From assembly GCF_033958435.1 (NCBI RefSeq), contig NC_134167.1, forward strand, positions 206,001-270,000: a DNA stretch of 64,000 nucleotides, read 5' to 3'. The notes beneath the pieces were generated by a model that was not told where the DNA came from, did no database searches, and saw nothing but the letters and a program-made list of their open reading frames with translations. Shown here piece after piece: positions 22,382 to 33,799 of this stretch; position 1 is the stretch's first letter; each line of letters opens with the position of its first letter. A program made the translations under genes and the position numbers. This DNA is from Carettochelys insculpta (taxonomy: Eukaryota > Chordata > Testudines > Carettochelyidae).

Positions 22382-23559
22382 AAACAGGATCATTTTCAGA
22401 GTTACAATTAAAATTCAGGGATACTAGATATAGCTACTGGTCCTATAGCCAACGCACTCGCATATGACCTTCCCTTCCTTGGAATCGTTATAGTACTGTG
22501 CACGGAGGCACAGAAGATCAGACCCATGCTCAGATCTATCGCTCCCACCTCCCCATCTGTGTATGGCTCCTCCTGACCAGACACCAAAACCTTCATAAAT
22601 AACCTTCCTCTCCAATTTCCCTCAGAAAGTATCCATCTCAGAGTACATGTACACATGGAGCTAGGTGCATGGGAGGCGGGGTCCCACACAAATGAGGCAA
22701 ACTAGTTCTCATCAAGCTAGCATGCTAAGGGTGGAGTGCAGCCATGGGAGTCAAAGCTGCAGGATAGGCTGGCCACCATGACTGTGTATGTAGAATCACT
22801 GATAGGCAGGTGCACAGGGTGTCTCATGCATCCTGCCACGTGCTCCACTGTTTTTAGCATGCCACCTTGTTGCGAGCTAGCTCCAGAATGTCTCCTTCAG
22901 CTAGAAAGTACACCCCAGCTCCAAGTACACACACATACACTTTGTTCTCTCAAGCTCACCCAACACGTGCTCTGCTCACCTCTGCTACGAAACTGCACAC
23001 TTCTTTTATTGGGCCTCTTCCCACAAGCTTACACCATAGTTTCTTCTTTTCCTACTGCCCAAAGCCTGCCATTACTCTTGGAAAGAGCTCCCTCCAAGCC
23101 AAAGGAGCTGGTATTTGAGAGTCAGGTCTGCTGGTGGCATGTATCCAGAGGGGAGCTGGGGTGGATCAGAGTACTCTCCAGAAAAGAACAGGATAATTAT
23201 TCTGCCACTGCAAATCCTCTCCAGTGCGCTATCTGACCTGCCTCCAAACAACTGTCTTCCAAATTTCATCTACTGAGCATCAGCCTGGGAGGCAGAAGCT
23301 CCTTGACTCGTGGTTCAGCTCATTCTCTGTCACTGGAGCAGTCCTGTAACCTCTACCTCTCTACCTGCAATGGCACTCACACTTACCTGTCTCAGGGATG
23401 TCATGGGGATAAAGTGGCAGATTTTTGCAAAGTGATTTGAATATTAGTCCTGTGGGAATTCTACAATTTTTGCATTTGGAGCCCTAGAAAAATTGCAGAA
23501 TCCGCCCACCCCCCCCCCGGAATAGAAGATGGAAATGGTACAGAGTAATCAAGAATTCT

Positions 23560-23830
23560 TGAACTTGCAGTAGGGCATAAAGGTGCCACTGTGCTATGTG
23601 CCATACAGACATACCAGAAGAATCAACAACTGCCTTAAAGAGCGTACAATCTAGACAGTCAAGACCACAAGTAATATTACCTCTTTTAGAGATGGGGAAT
23701 TGAAGCACAGAGAAATTGAGTGAGTTAAGACCACACAGGGAGTCTGTAAGTAGGTCTTTGGAGGAAATGAGGTCAGATCTCCATTGTCCCAGTCCAGTGC
23801 CTTAAGGGTTACCCCACTCTCTCGCTCTTA
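23560..23830 (-). repeat. Old SINE/LINE fragment
   Basis: The reverse-complement blocks gagatggggaattgaagcac, agaaattgagtgagttaaga and acagggagtctgtaagtagg are MIR/L2-like. Confidence 0.5.
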
Positions 23831-23904
23831 TTATTTATTCATTATTTTTGAAACTGTAACATTACAGCTATTCACCTTTATTTATTTAGCACTGATGTGA
23901 GCGG

Positions 23905-24621
23905 AAGAAAGACTTTTCGTGTCTTGTTCACAACACACCTGTTAATGCATCCCAGAATCATGTTTGCCTTTTTTGCAACAGTATCACACTGCTGACTCAT
24001 ATTTAACTTGTGGTCCACTATAACCCCTAGATCCCTTTCTGCCATACTCCTTCCTAGACAGTTGCTTCCCGTTCTGTATGTTCCTTCCTCAGTGGAGCAC
24101 TTGGCATTTGTCTTTATTAAACTTCATCTTGTTTACCTCAGACCATTTCTCCAATTTGTCCACATAATTTTGAATTTTGACCCTACCCTCCAAAGCAGTT
24201 GCAACCCTTCCTAGCTTGGTATAATCTGCAAACTTAATACATGTACTTTCTATGCCAATGTATAAGTCGTTGATGAAGAGAACCAGTCCCAATACAGACC
24301 CCTGCAGAACCCCACTTGTTATACCTTTCCAGCAGGATTGAGAACCATTAATAACTACTCTCTAAGTATGGTTATCCAGCCAGTTTTGCACCCACGTTAT
24401 AGTAGCCCCATCTAAGTTGTATTTGCCTAGTTTAGTGATAAGAATATCATGCGTGATCATATCGAATGCCTTGATAAAGTCTAGGTATACCACATCTACC
24501 ACTTCTCCCTTATCCACAAGGCTGGTTATCCTATCAAAGAAAGTTATCAGATTGGTTTGACGTGATTTGTTCTTTGCAAATCCATGTTGGCTGTTCCCTA
24601 TCAGCTTCCCACCTTCCAGGT
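23905..24621 (-). mobile_element. CR1 LINE ORF2 fragment, right half at 24852
   Basis: Minus-strand codons include IGIESTCIKFADYTKLGRV (motif C FADD, here FADY) and [20 protein letters not shown]. The plus-strand blocks gtcttgttcacaacacacct, ctagatccctttctgcc and cagttttgcacccacg are CR1. The copy is interrupted at 24622-24839 by a Penelope-like insertion and resumes at 24852. Both 3' and 5' termini are missing. Confidence 0.85.
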
Positions 24622-24839
24622 ATCAAAACAAAAAAGCAGTCAAGTAGCACTTTAAAGACTAGCAAAATAATTTATTAGGTGAGCTTTCGTGGGACAGACC
24701 CACTTCTTCAGATCATAGCCACACCAGAACAGACCAAAAACAGTAATCGAGGAGGACAAAAAAATCAGAAAAAAAAAAAGATTGTATTTAGACAAGACAA
24801 ATGTGTTTAGACTAGCATGGCTCCCTCTCTGTAACTATT
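24622..24839 (-). mobile_element. Penelope-like insertion with hammerhead motif
   Basis: 218 bp inserted into CR1, flanked by a 12-bp duplication with one mismatch (CACCTTCCAGGT at 24610-24621; CACCTTCGAGGT at 24840-24851). The minus strand carries a hammerhead-type core followed by gtctttaaagtgctac, the terminal block also seen at 30041-30057. The other end has agccatgctagtct, related to the gactaacacggct end at 35535. It contains no coding sequence, so it is a terminal-repeat-only copy. Confidence 0.75.
24657..24714 (-). ncRNA. Hammerhead-ribozyme-like motif (Penelope)
   Basis: On the minus strand: CTGAAGA (conserved CUGANGA), one unpaired A, a GTGGG/CCCAC stem around TCTGT, then GAAA. A short stem III AGC/GCT and an A cleavage residue follow, then a short stem I (GAT/GTC with a G-T pair). 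Predicted cleavage is between the complements of 24660 and 24659. Hammerheads are established in Penelope-like elements. Activity here is inferred; the extra A at the base of stem II is also present in the copy at 35369. Confidence 0.55.
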
Positions 24840-24851
24840 CACCTTCGAGGT

Positions 24852-25030
24852 GTTTGCATATGATTTCCTTAATTACTTGTTCTATTATTTTTTCTGGCAC
24901 AGAAGTTAAACTGACTGGTCTGTAGTTTCCTGAGTTGTTCTTATTACCCTTTTTATAAATGGGAACTATAACTGCCTTTTTCCAGTCTTTTGGAATCGCT
25001 TCTGCCTCCCATGATTTTCCAAAGAGGTGG
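24852..25030 (-). mobile_element. CR1 LINE ORF2 fragment (continuation)
   Basis: Minus-strand codons read SWEAEAIPKDWKKAVIVPIY, KKGNKNNSGNYRPVSLTSV and PEKIIEQVIKEIICKHLE, the standard CR1 RT N-terminal fingers. It directly continues the part at 23905-24621 once the Penelope insertion is removed. It ends at a TC dinucleotide tract. Confidence 0.85.
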
Positions 25031-25054
25031 TCTCTCTCTCTCTCTCTCTCTCTC
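25031..25054. repeat. (TC)12 microsatellite
   Basis: Twelve uninterrupted TC units at the 5' truncation point of the CR1 copy. Confidence 0.95.
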
Positions 25055-25084
25055 AAAAGAAATGATCTCCTGAAATATTTCCAA

Positions 25085-25292
25085 CAGTGCATAGCAACAC
25101 AAAATCACAGGAATGGTGGAAATGCCGTGTTAGAGCAGATCACCTGATCCAACCCTTTGTCGGTACAAGATTGCTTTCAATAGCATACTTTTGAGATATT
25201 TCTGTCCAGCTGAATTTTTAAATGTTCTATATCATTGGGCTTCAGCTACTTTTCTTGGAAGACTATTTCAGGTCTCAATTCTTGGACATCGT
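25085..25292 (-). mobile_element. Old CR1-type 3' end fragment
   Basis: Diverged blocks such as gatcacctgatccaaccctt, gctgaatttttaaatgttct and tcttggaagactatttcagg follow the order of a CR1 3' region on the minus strand. It is older than the adjacent CR1. Confidence 0.5.
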
Positions 25293-25306
25293 CATGAATG
25301 AATGAC

Positions 25307-26114
25307 TGTAAAGGGTTAAACCCAGAGACAGCGGATTCATTGGTGACGAGCAGCCAGGTGAGCCAATGGGAAGAAGGATCTTTTGAATTGAAGCAGGTAC
25401 CTGCTTTGGCAGAGGCGGGGAGGTGTATCTTTTTTTTTTTGTTTTGTTTTGTCTGGCCAAAGCAGAAAGAACAAGATATTTTAATACTGAAGATGCTTAA
25501 TAAATCCAGGAAATGTTCACGCCACAACACAACCTGGACATACAGATATTTAAGAAGAAAGGAAATGTTTCGTTAGATGCGATCAGGTTATTTTTTTATT
25601 TCGGGTTTGGTGCAGGATTTCTCAGGCTGGCTGAGGTATTCCCATGTAAACTAACTTCTCAACTTCTACACTGAATCCCAGGGAAGTAATTCTCTGCACT
25701 TAATCACTTTCTTGGTATACTTTATCTTTTGTGTTGTTAATAAATTAGTGTTTTTTCTTAAGACAATGATTTGATTCCTGTGTCCAAGAGGAGTGTCTGT
25801 ATATATCCATGCCTACGACTAACAGGTCAGCTATCAGACTGCAGCTTTTTTTTTTTTCATCTTGTTCCAAGCTCTCACCTAAGGGAAGGGTAAAAGCTTC
25901 CCCCCACCCAGGGAGACATCTCAAGTATGTCTTCTTGGGTTTTAAAGGGAGGTTTTCTCACTTGGGTGGTGGCAGCTATCTCCCAGGGTCAGGGAATCAG
26001 TGTAACCTTGGGAAGTATTTTTAACAAAGCCTGTAGAGGCCAGGCATTTTTAAGGTCTCTGGTGGGCCCCCACCTTCTGCACTAGGAGTGTAAGAGTGGG
26101 GATCAGCCCTGACA
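25307..26114 (+). mobile_element. Probable solo LTR or LTR-like repeat, 808 bp
   Basis: It runs from TGTAAAGGGTTAA to CAGCCCTGACA, so the termini are TG...CA. It carries AATAAA at 25739-25744 on the plus strand. I recognise the style of a widely dispersed reptile repeat but cannot name it. The flanking bases (TGAC and GATA) do not form a target duplication, so either the boundaries or the class is uncertain. No coding sequence was seen. Confidence 0.5.
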
Positions 26115-28889
26115 GATATTTTCCAAGTATTCATCTTAGTTTCTAAGTTCATTTTCCTATCCTGACTCCTATCTTGGTTCTACCCTGCCCTGCCCACAAG
26201 TTACATGTTACCAGCTATCACCCTTGAAGGTATAGACTATGATCATAGCCTGAGATAAAGGAAGGAGTAACATGCCTCCAACTCTCTTCTAAAGCAAAAT
26301 ACATCCTTGTGCAGAAGCCAGCACACCATTTAAGTCCCACTTAAACTTTCAAAATGAAACTTAAGTGGTGTGTAGACCTTTAGCAGAGGGATGAATATCG
26401 CCCTCGGACTGCAAGCATTTCAGGGCAAAGTCCATCTTCATCTTTCTATCTTGTGCTTAACGTTGCATACTGGGTGTGTTATCTCAGCTGATGTAAATCT
26501 GTTGGTATCTCTGCTGACTTTAACTCACTGTCTTCACTAAATAAAACAATAGCATACTTCAGTTCATATTTCCTTTCAGAACCCCAACAAATAGCTATCA
26601 TCAGTTATACATGTGGGAAAATTCTTCATTCCACTGAAGTCAGTGGTAAAATTTTCAATCACTGACATGACTAAAGGGTGGACTGAGCTCTTTCTGGGTT
26701 CCAGGACATGTGAAACTTCTCAAGTGAAGCATCTGGAGCTCTATTGATTTGGTCACTTTACAATAGTTTGGGAAAAGTCTTAAAATATGATATAGTAATC
26801 CATAAATAAAGAGGAAGGAAACTGGAAGAGACAGGACAGGCAGAGCTCAAACAAGAACCAGGAAGACAGTATATATGTATGTTTGTATCACACCGGGAAA
26901 GACAGAAGTGTTGGAATAACCCATGCTGTAACACAACATCTGATTTAATATGTTGTACCAACAACTTGAGAAGAACAAGTGAAAGAAAACTATGCATTAG
27001 CCAGCTATGGAATAATCCGTTCTCATGGAAAGCTTCTTCTTAACTCCTATCATTCCTAAATTGGCTCACAGTCTGAAGTAGCAGAGTTTATAACCATCCC
27101 AACTTCTCAAGTGATGACCTTTTTGTTTTAAACCATTTACAAACAAAACTCTGAATGTTCCCATCATCTGTTTAAACTGGGACATCAGAAAGACCTTTAG
27201 GACCTCATCTTTCTCAGGCATCTCTTCAGTGGAAGCAAATAAAAAGAATGGAGATAGAGAAACAAAGGGTGACAAAATTGCTGCAAACTCTGGACTCATC
27301 CAAATGGCAGAACGTCTACTTTTGAGTTTTACTTCACCTTGTACTAAGCACTAGATTTGGGCAGGAAATATTCTACAGAAAATACCATCATTTTGGATTT
27401 TTTCTGTTTCAAAATGGAATGAAAACAAACAATTAAGATTGCATGCAAAAATGTTTAATTTCTATAAAATGAAAATACTTTATATCCCATATTATACAAA
27501 ACTGAAATAAAATGTTGAAGAATATTTTGTTTTAAATGACTTTTGCAGAAACTGTCAAAATGTGAAGTTTCAAGCTTATCAAAACGCATCATTCCAATTT
27601 TCTTCTAAAATTAAATTTAATCCTAATCAACGTGTTTGAAAGTGAAATGTTTCACTTGCAATAAACATTTTCTGACAGAAAAAAAATCCATTTGAAATTA
27701 TTGGACCAGATCTACTTAGCACTTCCTAGAGGAGATGTAAATACCTTTAATTGGGAGATGTCTATAAGTAGACAGTTAAATGACTAAAAAAACACACTTC
27801 AGTTGCTTCCAACAACCCGCCCCAATGGTGTGATCCATTCTGGTCCTGACCCAGAGAAGCATACGCTTAATTTTACATAGGAGCAGTGTGGTTGGTAGTA
27901 ATTACTGCTATGGCATCCCAAGAGGTCTCCTGGTCTGTAAATGATAATCGTTCAGCTGTGTGAGTATGCTCCCTTGGTGTGTCACTTAATCCCAGTGCAG
28001 AAGGTGAATGTAGTGGACTCCACAGAGCCCCCAAAGACCAATCAGATAAGGTAAAAGGAAGCAGGCCAGGTTTATTGTCAAATGGAGTAAAGTCATAGCT
28101 GTCAGTAGACACTACTGAACCACTACACATATGTACCCTGTGACCACGGACCCAGCTCAGCCAACGACAGGATCATTCGTTGCTCTTTAGGTCAGACAAA
28201 GACAACTCCCTTTGAATACATTTTTATACAAATGTCCCAGCAAGTTACACTTCACCCCTGGTGTGTCAAGTTGCGACCATCTGATGCTACTTAGACAACA
28301 CCCCTTACCTTGTACATGGGGGTTTGATCACGATCATGCTGTTAGTTTAGACCCTGTCCTGAACCTGGGCAGGTATGTTTGTTATTGTGGGGAGTGTGTC
28401 GGTACCAAGATGTTTCTTCATGAAGCGTTCTGTTATGACCCCTCTGGAATGTACTTACTGCCTGAGTATAGTACCTGCTTGTACTTGCCTCTTGCTGACA
28501 GCTTAATTTTGCTTTATCTTAGCAAAGTCTTGACCACTGTGCCCAGGTCTCAGGCCTTGCACCAGGTAAGTGGACAAATGGGCTTATGTTGCTAACTTTC
28601 ATCTTACAACTAGTAGAAAGGGTAAGTAAGGATATGCCTAAGTGTTTGCTTGTATCAAGGCCAGAGTGCTCAGCACTGACTGGGGGACAAATCTTATCAG
28701 AAAACATGTTAGCTATAACCATTTGAACATGACTCAGTACCGAGTGTATGCAGAGCTTTTAACAGCTTTAAAAACCTGTCAGCTGACTGCAGTCAATCTT
28801 AGGCCTGATATGTTTTTAAAGGTGTAAGCTCACGTTTCAAATTGTCTCAACTAACACGTTCTGCAATATGCCTGTTTTTCCTAATCTAG
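26115..28889. other. Intergenic DNA, no gene seen
   Basis: AT-rich. The part at 27360-27700 has many short inverted words (gaaatgttt, aaacattt), which suggests an eroded inverted-repeat element; no boundaries were found. Confidence 0.45.
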
Positions 28890-28942
28890 GCATCATCTTC
28901 CAAGCTCTGAGAGAAAACAAATTTCTTTCACTGCCAATGATC
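28890..28942 (+). CDS. Possible 53-nt internal exon, unknown protein
   Basis: A pyrimidine-rich acceptor (tgtttttcctaatctag) ends at 28889 and a strong donor (GTAAGT) begins at 28943. The 53 bases between are open in two frames, for example IIFQALRENKFLSLPMI in the third frame. I recognise no protein. Short splice-bounded open stretches arise by chance in tens of kilobases, so this is only a candidate. It is on the opposite strand from the stronger exon at 53043. Confidence 0.2.
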
Positions 28943-29799
28943 GTAAGTTCTCTGAGCCAAGTTCTTTAGCACAAACACTGCAAGCCTGACGCATCATACC
29001 AGTCCAGTGATTTTCTCTCACTCTGTAACCAAGGAAGACAGATTTTTATTCGGCGGCACTAGCTAAAACAGGATATTGCCAATCATGACACAGCTTCCTA
29101 ATATGGTTTGGACAGTGCACATCAATCTTCCTCAGGATGACATTCCACAACCGTCTTATAGGCTTTCAATTTTTTGAATCAAGAGCCATGCCCTTGTGCT
29201 CACATATTACTGGGTTTCACCAAAGTTCAAAAACTAATTTTTTTGGTAGGGAGATGTCCATAGCTTTATGCTGGATTTGTGATTAAGGTGTCTTTCCACT
29301 TTGAATGGATGTGAATCAGCTCTCAGTTCATGCAGCACAACTCTGGCAGCACTGGAAAGGATGATAGCAGTTTGGTCAAATGCACAGAACACTGTCCTGA
29401 GAGCCAGGAGACCTAGCCACTATTCTGTGCTCTGCATCTGAACTTGCGTGTGAATCCTGGGCATGCCCCTTCAATTCTCTCTGCTTGTTTCCCTTCCCAC
29501 CTTTGTTTAATTAGATTGTACACTCTTCTTGGGAAGAAGTTCCTCTCCTTGAGTCTGTGTATATTTATAGTGCACTCTAAACTCAAGTCTAAGAACCCAG
29601 GCTTGCGAACCCAAAGATCCCAAGCCATGTGTGATGAACACACTGCATTGTAAACCAAGTCTTACAATTGCTGGACTCAGGTCTTACAGTTGTACGCACT
29701 ACGCAGACCTTCTGACTCAGGTCTGCAGCTTGTGTGTGTACAGAAACAAAGCTTGGGCTCAAACTTGAGGATATAGCATCGGGGAGCTGACAGAACTGG
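28943..29799. other. Intergenic DNA with MIR-like traces
   Basis: About 29390-29580 (gagagccaggagacctagcc, then attagattgtacactcttct) looks like an old SINE with its tail on the plus strand. Nothing else is supported. Confidence 0.4.
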
Positions 29800-29990
29800 G
29801 GCGGGCCTTCAGGTGGAAGGGGCTGTGCTGAGGTCAGCTTTCCCTGGCTGCCCTGTCAGCACCACCCAGAGCACACTGTCTGGAGCACCAGCAGCAATTT
29901 AAAGGGCCTGAGGCTCTGGTGGCAGTTGCCGTAGCAGCAGCGGCTCCCGGCCCCTTTTGAATTTCCAGCCCTGGGTCAGCTGCTCCCTCC
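29800..29990 (-). repeat. GC-rich dispersed repeat, inverse copy
   Basis: It contains cagcagcaatttaaagggcc, the reverse complement of the word that marks the copies at 18420 and 54145. Confidence 0.45.
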
Positions 29991-30020
29991 CACCCCATCA
30001 GTGGCCATGATACAGTGCTA

Positions 30021-30365
30021 AAAAAACAAAACAGCAGTCATGTAGCACTTTAAAGACTAATGACGTGACTTATTAAGTGATGTGCTTTCGTGGAACAGAC
30101 CCACTTCCTCAAATCTATACAATTTCCAGTCCAGACCCAGATATATAGTACTGAGGTTCAAAAAAATTGCAACAAAAACTGAATCAAAAATGCGAACTGA
30201 AGGATGGGGGGGGAGAGGTGGGGGATGTTACGTGTCTTACCTGGGATCATTCCAAACATCAAAGGAAGAGAAGCAGTCCTTGTAATGTGTGAGATAATTG
30301 TTGTCTTTGTTCACACCAAGTGTTAATGTGTCGAATTTGAATATGAAACCGGGTTCATCAACTCT
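30021..30365 (-). mobile_element. Penelope-like element 3' fragment
   Basis: Plus strand: tagcactttaaagactaa and tgctttcgtgg...cagacccacttcctc are the same end as at 24641-24710. About 200 bp on, there is a decayed block agataattgttgtctttgtt and ccaagtgttaatgtgtcgaa. This is the 3' part of the Penelope-type coding/untranslated region in reverse. The copy is truncated at both ends; no long frame survives. The window's right edge holds the coding part of a related element on the other strand. Confidence 0.6.
30055..30112 (-). ncRNA. Degenerate hammerhead motif (Penelope)
   Basis: Same layout as 24657-24714, but the core reads TTGAGGA, with the invariant first C of CUGANGA changed to T. The stem II pair GTGGG/TCCAC and the GAAA are kept. 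Expected to be inactive. Confidence 0.5.
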
Positions 30366-30605
30366 GATGCAGTGTTGACATACTGCTGTAGCCAAGCACA
30401 ACTGGGACCCTGAAGTCAATAAGGGCCACTAGGTGGGTAACCTCAGAGAAATAATAGCCTTTAGACTGAAAGTGGACCTGGTGTGCACCTCCCAGCATTT
30501 GCTCCATGCGAGCTGAGAATGCCAGTCTCTGCGGTATTCTGTGCACTAGAGACAAATGCAGACTGGTAGGCTGGGCATAAGGCTTAAACTTTGGAAGCCT
30601 AGGTT

Positions 30606-31015
30606 AGAATCATAGAATCCTAGGCTGGAACGGACCTCAGGAGGTCATTGAGTCTAGCCCTGTGCCTAAATCAGGATCAACCCCAACTGAATCATCCCAG
30701 CCAGGACTTTGTCAAGCCAGGACTTAAAAGTCTGCAGGGATGGAGATTCCACCACCTCTCTAGGTAACGCATTCCAGTGCTTCACCACCCTCCTGGTGAA
30801 GCAGTTTTTCCCAATATTCAACCTACACTTCTCCCTCTGGAACTTGAGACCATTGCTTCTTGTTCTGCCATTTGTCACTACTGAGAAGAGCCTCTCTCCA
30901 TCTTGAGAGCTCCCTTTCAGGATGTTGAAGGCTGCTATAAAATCACCTCTCAATCTTCTCTTCTGCTAACTAAATAACCCCAGATCCTTCAGACTCTCCT
31001 TTTGGTCATGTGCTC
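30606..31015 (-). mobile_element. CR1 LINE 3' end
   Basis: The plus strand starts gaatcatagaatcctaggct and proceeds through ccagccaggactttgtcaag, ttccaccacctctctaggta, caccaccctcctggtgaagc and gataaaa-type blocks to agactctccttttggtcatg. The last ORF2 codons on the minus strand include FTRRVVKHWNALPREVVES. Confidence 0.9.
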
Positions 31016-31866
31016 CTGCTTCTGTTCCCACTGCTGTCACTACCTCATCGCTTAACCTTAGACAAACCACTTTGCATTCTATGTCTGCGTTCCCCTTCCC
31101 ACTCTCTGGGACGCAGGCCATCTCTCGTGAAGTGTTTGCACAGTATCTGACAGAACAGGATGCAAATCTTCTATGGACTCTGTAGGTGCTACTGTCCAAC
31201 AATTAAACAATAATAATACAGATCAATGCTTTGCCTTTCATTCCTCCTGAGAGACTATCCCATATCTTCTGCATGAAGAGGACTTCAGCTACAGCAAAAA
31301 CTGCCCTCTTTGCACACTTTTAAGGAAATACACTACCCAGCTCCTATAAAGCATTCTTGACCCACAGACTTCACACTGCTCAACCAACGGCAGGGGGTGG
31401 GGTGGGGGGAGAGGGACTCAGTCTCATTCGTTCCATTTTACGCATGGAGGCATTCACTGCAAGGGAGCTGTGTCTGCAGCACACTCATCACTGAGCTAAC
31501 TTGGAGTGAGCTAGCTCTTCAAAAACAGCAGTCAAGCCACAGCAACACAGGGTGGCTGCTAGAGGGAAGAAAACCTGCCCGGAGCCCTGGCAGGCACCAG
31601 GGCCACCACTTGGGTCACCACAGTTTCACTATTGTGCTTAGTGAGCTAGCTCAGGTGTCCTGACATGCATCGCATTTCTCGCACCTCTGGACAGCAGTAT
31701 AGACATACATGGAGAGTCAAAGCAGTAAAATAACATGCTAACTATCACCCAGCAGCAGGGCTGTAAACAGAATAGAAATCCAAGGCTCTATCCACTACAC
31801 AGCACTGCTTCTCTAGGACTTTGCTGCACAAGATGGCTTAGAATTTGATCCATTAATCTTTACAAA

Positions 31867-32292
31867 TTAAGTTTTGCTCACGTCACATATCCCCCAAGGG
31901 AAACAAAATGCCCATGCATACCACCTAATGAATGACAGAATGCTCTCAAAAAAATTCCGATCCATGTCAAAAAACCCACAGTATTGCTGTCTTAAATCTC
32001 TCTCTTTGACAGACAGTGGATTAAACAGAAAATGAGTTACATCTCCCAGAACCATACAAATATGAGCTCCATACTGCAAGATAGCATGACAAATAACTGC
32101 TGATACAGAAGAATAAAAATAAACCACAGCTGAGATCAGCACAGGTATCACTGCTTGTATCTGCCATGAAAAATCATCTTGAAACCTTTGGATAACAACT
32201 TGAAGTGCATGACTTCGCTGACATAAAAACTGTGAAACTCTAAGAAAGGAAAAGAATGAAGACCATATGATCCCTGATTCCAAGCACCACAC
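31867..32292 (-). CDS. Unassigned 141-codon open frame, possible exon
   Basis: An AT-rich region holds a long minus-strand frame. A strong pyrimidine tract and AG acceptor (cattcttttcctttcttag) lie at about 32236-32254. A GTGAGC donor-like site lies at 31877-31882, so the frame could be an internal exon of about 350 nt. The peptide has two hydrophobic stretches (WQIQAVIPVLISAVVYFY and SFIRWYAWAFCFPWG), which would suit membrane segments. I recognise no family. There are no neighbouring exons, and the composition bias (many TTT and CAT codons) could produce this by chance. Confidence 0.2.
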   Translation of the reverse strand: MWCLESGIIWSSFFSFLRVSQFLCQRSHALQVVIQRFQDDFSWQIQAVIPVLISAVVYFYSSVSAVICHAILQYGAHICMVLGDVTHFLFNPLSVKERDLRQQYCGFFDMDRNFFESILSFIRWYAWAFCFPWGICDVSKT

Positions 32293-32589
32293 TCAAGGGG
32301 TAAAAGAAGGAAGGGCAGTTCTGATCTTGAAATAAATGGGAAATATTAAACCTCCAGAAGAATGGCTCATCTGTACTTGTGCAAGGGTATTTCTGAAGGG
32401 TAGCCTGGACTTTATTAACATGGTTCAGACCTATGTACCCTATTCATACTCATCTATTCAGGAGGGAGCTGGAATTACTATGTCTCACATGTCAAAAATG
32501 ATTCAATGCAAGAATCCATTATTAAGACACAACTCATGGACAGCCATTTTCCCCCAGATATTTCAAAACACTTTAAGAAATGGAATAAA

Positions 32590-32710
32590 CAACATTATCC
32601 CATTTTACAGATAAAGAAAGTAAGGTACAGAGCAGTGAACGTTAGAGCCTAACTTCACCAGAAGGCCAAGAGCAGCTGGGGAATAGAACTTATATCAGCA
32701 GAATACCATT
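32590..32710 (-). repeat. MIR-type SINE
   Basis: The blocks cccattttacagataaagaa, agtaaggtacagagcagtga and ctggggaatagaac are a reverse-complement MIR. Confidence 0.6.
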
Positions 32711-33430
32711 TTGTGGCCCACCTATGAAGCCTTAATGAATTCTTGTGCACCCCACTGTTCAGTGCATGACATAGTCCTCTCTTTACCTGGTCTAAAGAGG
32801 CTACAAATCTGTTAAAATGCTTGCTAGGGAGTCTTGACCCTCTAGTTCATGATTTTCTTTCTTGTGGTCCCTGAACTGTTGGCCAAAACGACAGCTGTAC
32901 CACTTGTTTTTTTAACAAGATATAGCCATAAAATTCTAAGCCGTCTTCTCTACCTCCGAGATGAGGGAGGGTCTTGTAATAAAGACTACAGAGTTTGACT
33001 TGCTTTGTGCTGCTGTGAAGGTACAGTCCAGAACTAAGTATTCAGAGATGCTGAGTACTCAGCTCCCACTGAAAACAATTTGGTTTTAGGAAGAATGGGC
33101 TTTTGAAGTCAGGGGTCCTTTCAAAAGGCCCCCGCCTACATGGGCAGCATGTGTTCCGAAAGAGGCACTTCATATTCATGTCAGTACCTCATTACCATCT
33201 TCCAAACTGCCTCATTAACACGTCTCCTCTGAAAGGAAGGGGTAGTGTGGCCACAGCCAATCAGAGCTGGGGGCGCTCTGCCCCTTGGGATCTGGTCATG
33301 TGTCAGTCTCACCTCTCTAACTCCTTTATCCACTTGTGATTGTTGTACCTCTTTCTACCCTTTCAACTGAATCATCCCTCCTCTTACTACGTTTCCTCTC
33401 TTCTGCAATGTCTTTGTGGTATCTTATCAT

Positions 33431-33615
33431 CAGAGGTCTCTCTAATTTTTTTCCATCAATGTGCAGAATAATTTTTGTGTGCACCAAGGCAAGTGTGAAT
33501 GTGCACCACCCAGCAGAAACAAAGCACCTCGCTGTAGGCACACAGCTAGTCAGCTGGGTGGCATGTAAATTTCTCCTGAGCAGCCACACAATCGCACAGG
33601 TTGCAGGGAACGTTG
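33431..33615 (+). mobile_element. Short hAT-like element with 8-bp duplication
   Basis: It starts CAGAGGTCTCTCTAATTTTT and ends GCAGGGAACGTTG. Flanks are CTTATCAT (33423-33430) and CTCATCAT (33616-33623), an 8-bp target duplication with one mismatch, as hAT transposases make. Internal blocks gtgcaccaaggcaagtgtg and cagcagaaacaaagc are shared with 11152, 22191 and 61013. At 185 bp it has no coding capacity and is mobilised only in trans. Confidence 0.7.
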
Positions 33616-33799
33616 CTCATCATGGTCATTATTTCTCTGATGAGGCTGGCCAACCAAATCCCTCTAGAGTCAGCAAGTCACACACTGAAACAAGTTCCTA
33701 TTTTCAACTTGAAGATGGACTCAAATGGTTCCCTGGTCTCATGCAAGCCCAACACCTGGCCTGTGAACTGTCCTCTGACTAAAAAGCAGTCCCAAGAAG

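Noticed and set aside
22736..23236. A 166-codon plus-strand frame
   Set aside because: Leucine- and threonine-rich low-information peptide, no domain, no exon signals; stop-poor composition explains it.
25307..26114. Assignment as a definite solo LTR
   Set aside because: TG...CA ends and AATAAA fit, but the flanks show no target duplication, so only a probable call was kept.
27360..27700. Possible AT-rich inverted-repeat transposon
   Set aside because: Short complementary words only; no termini or duplication could be found.
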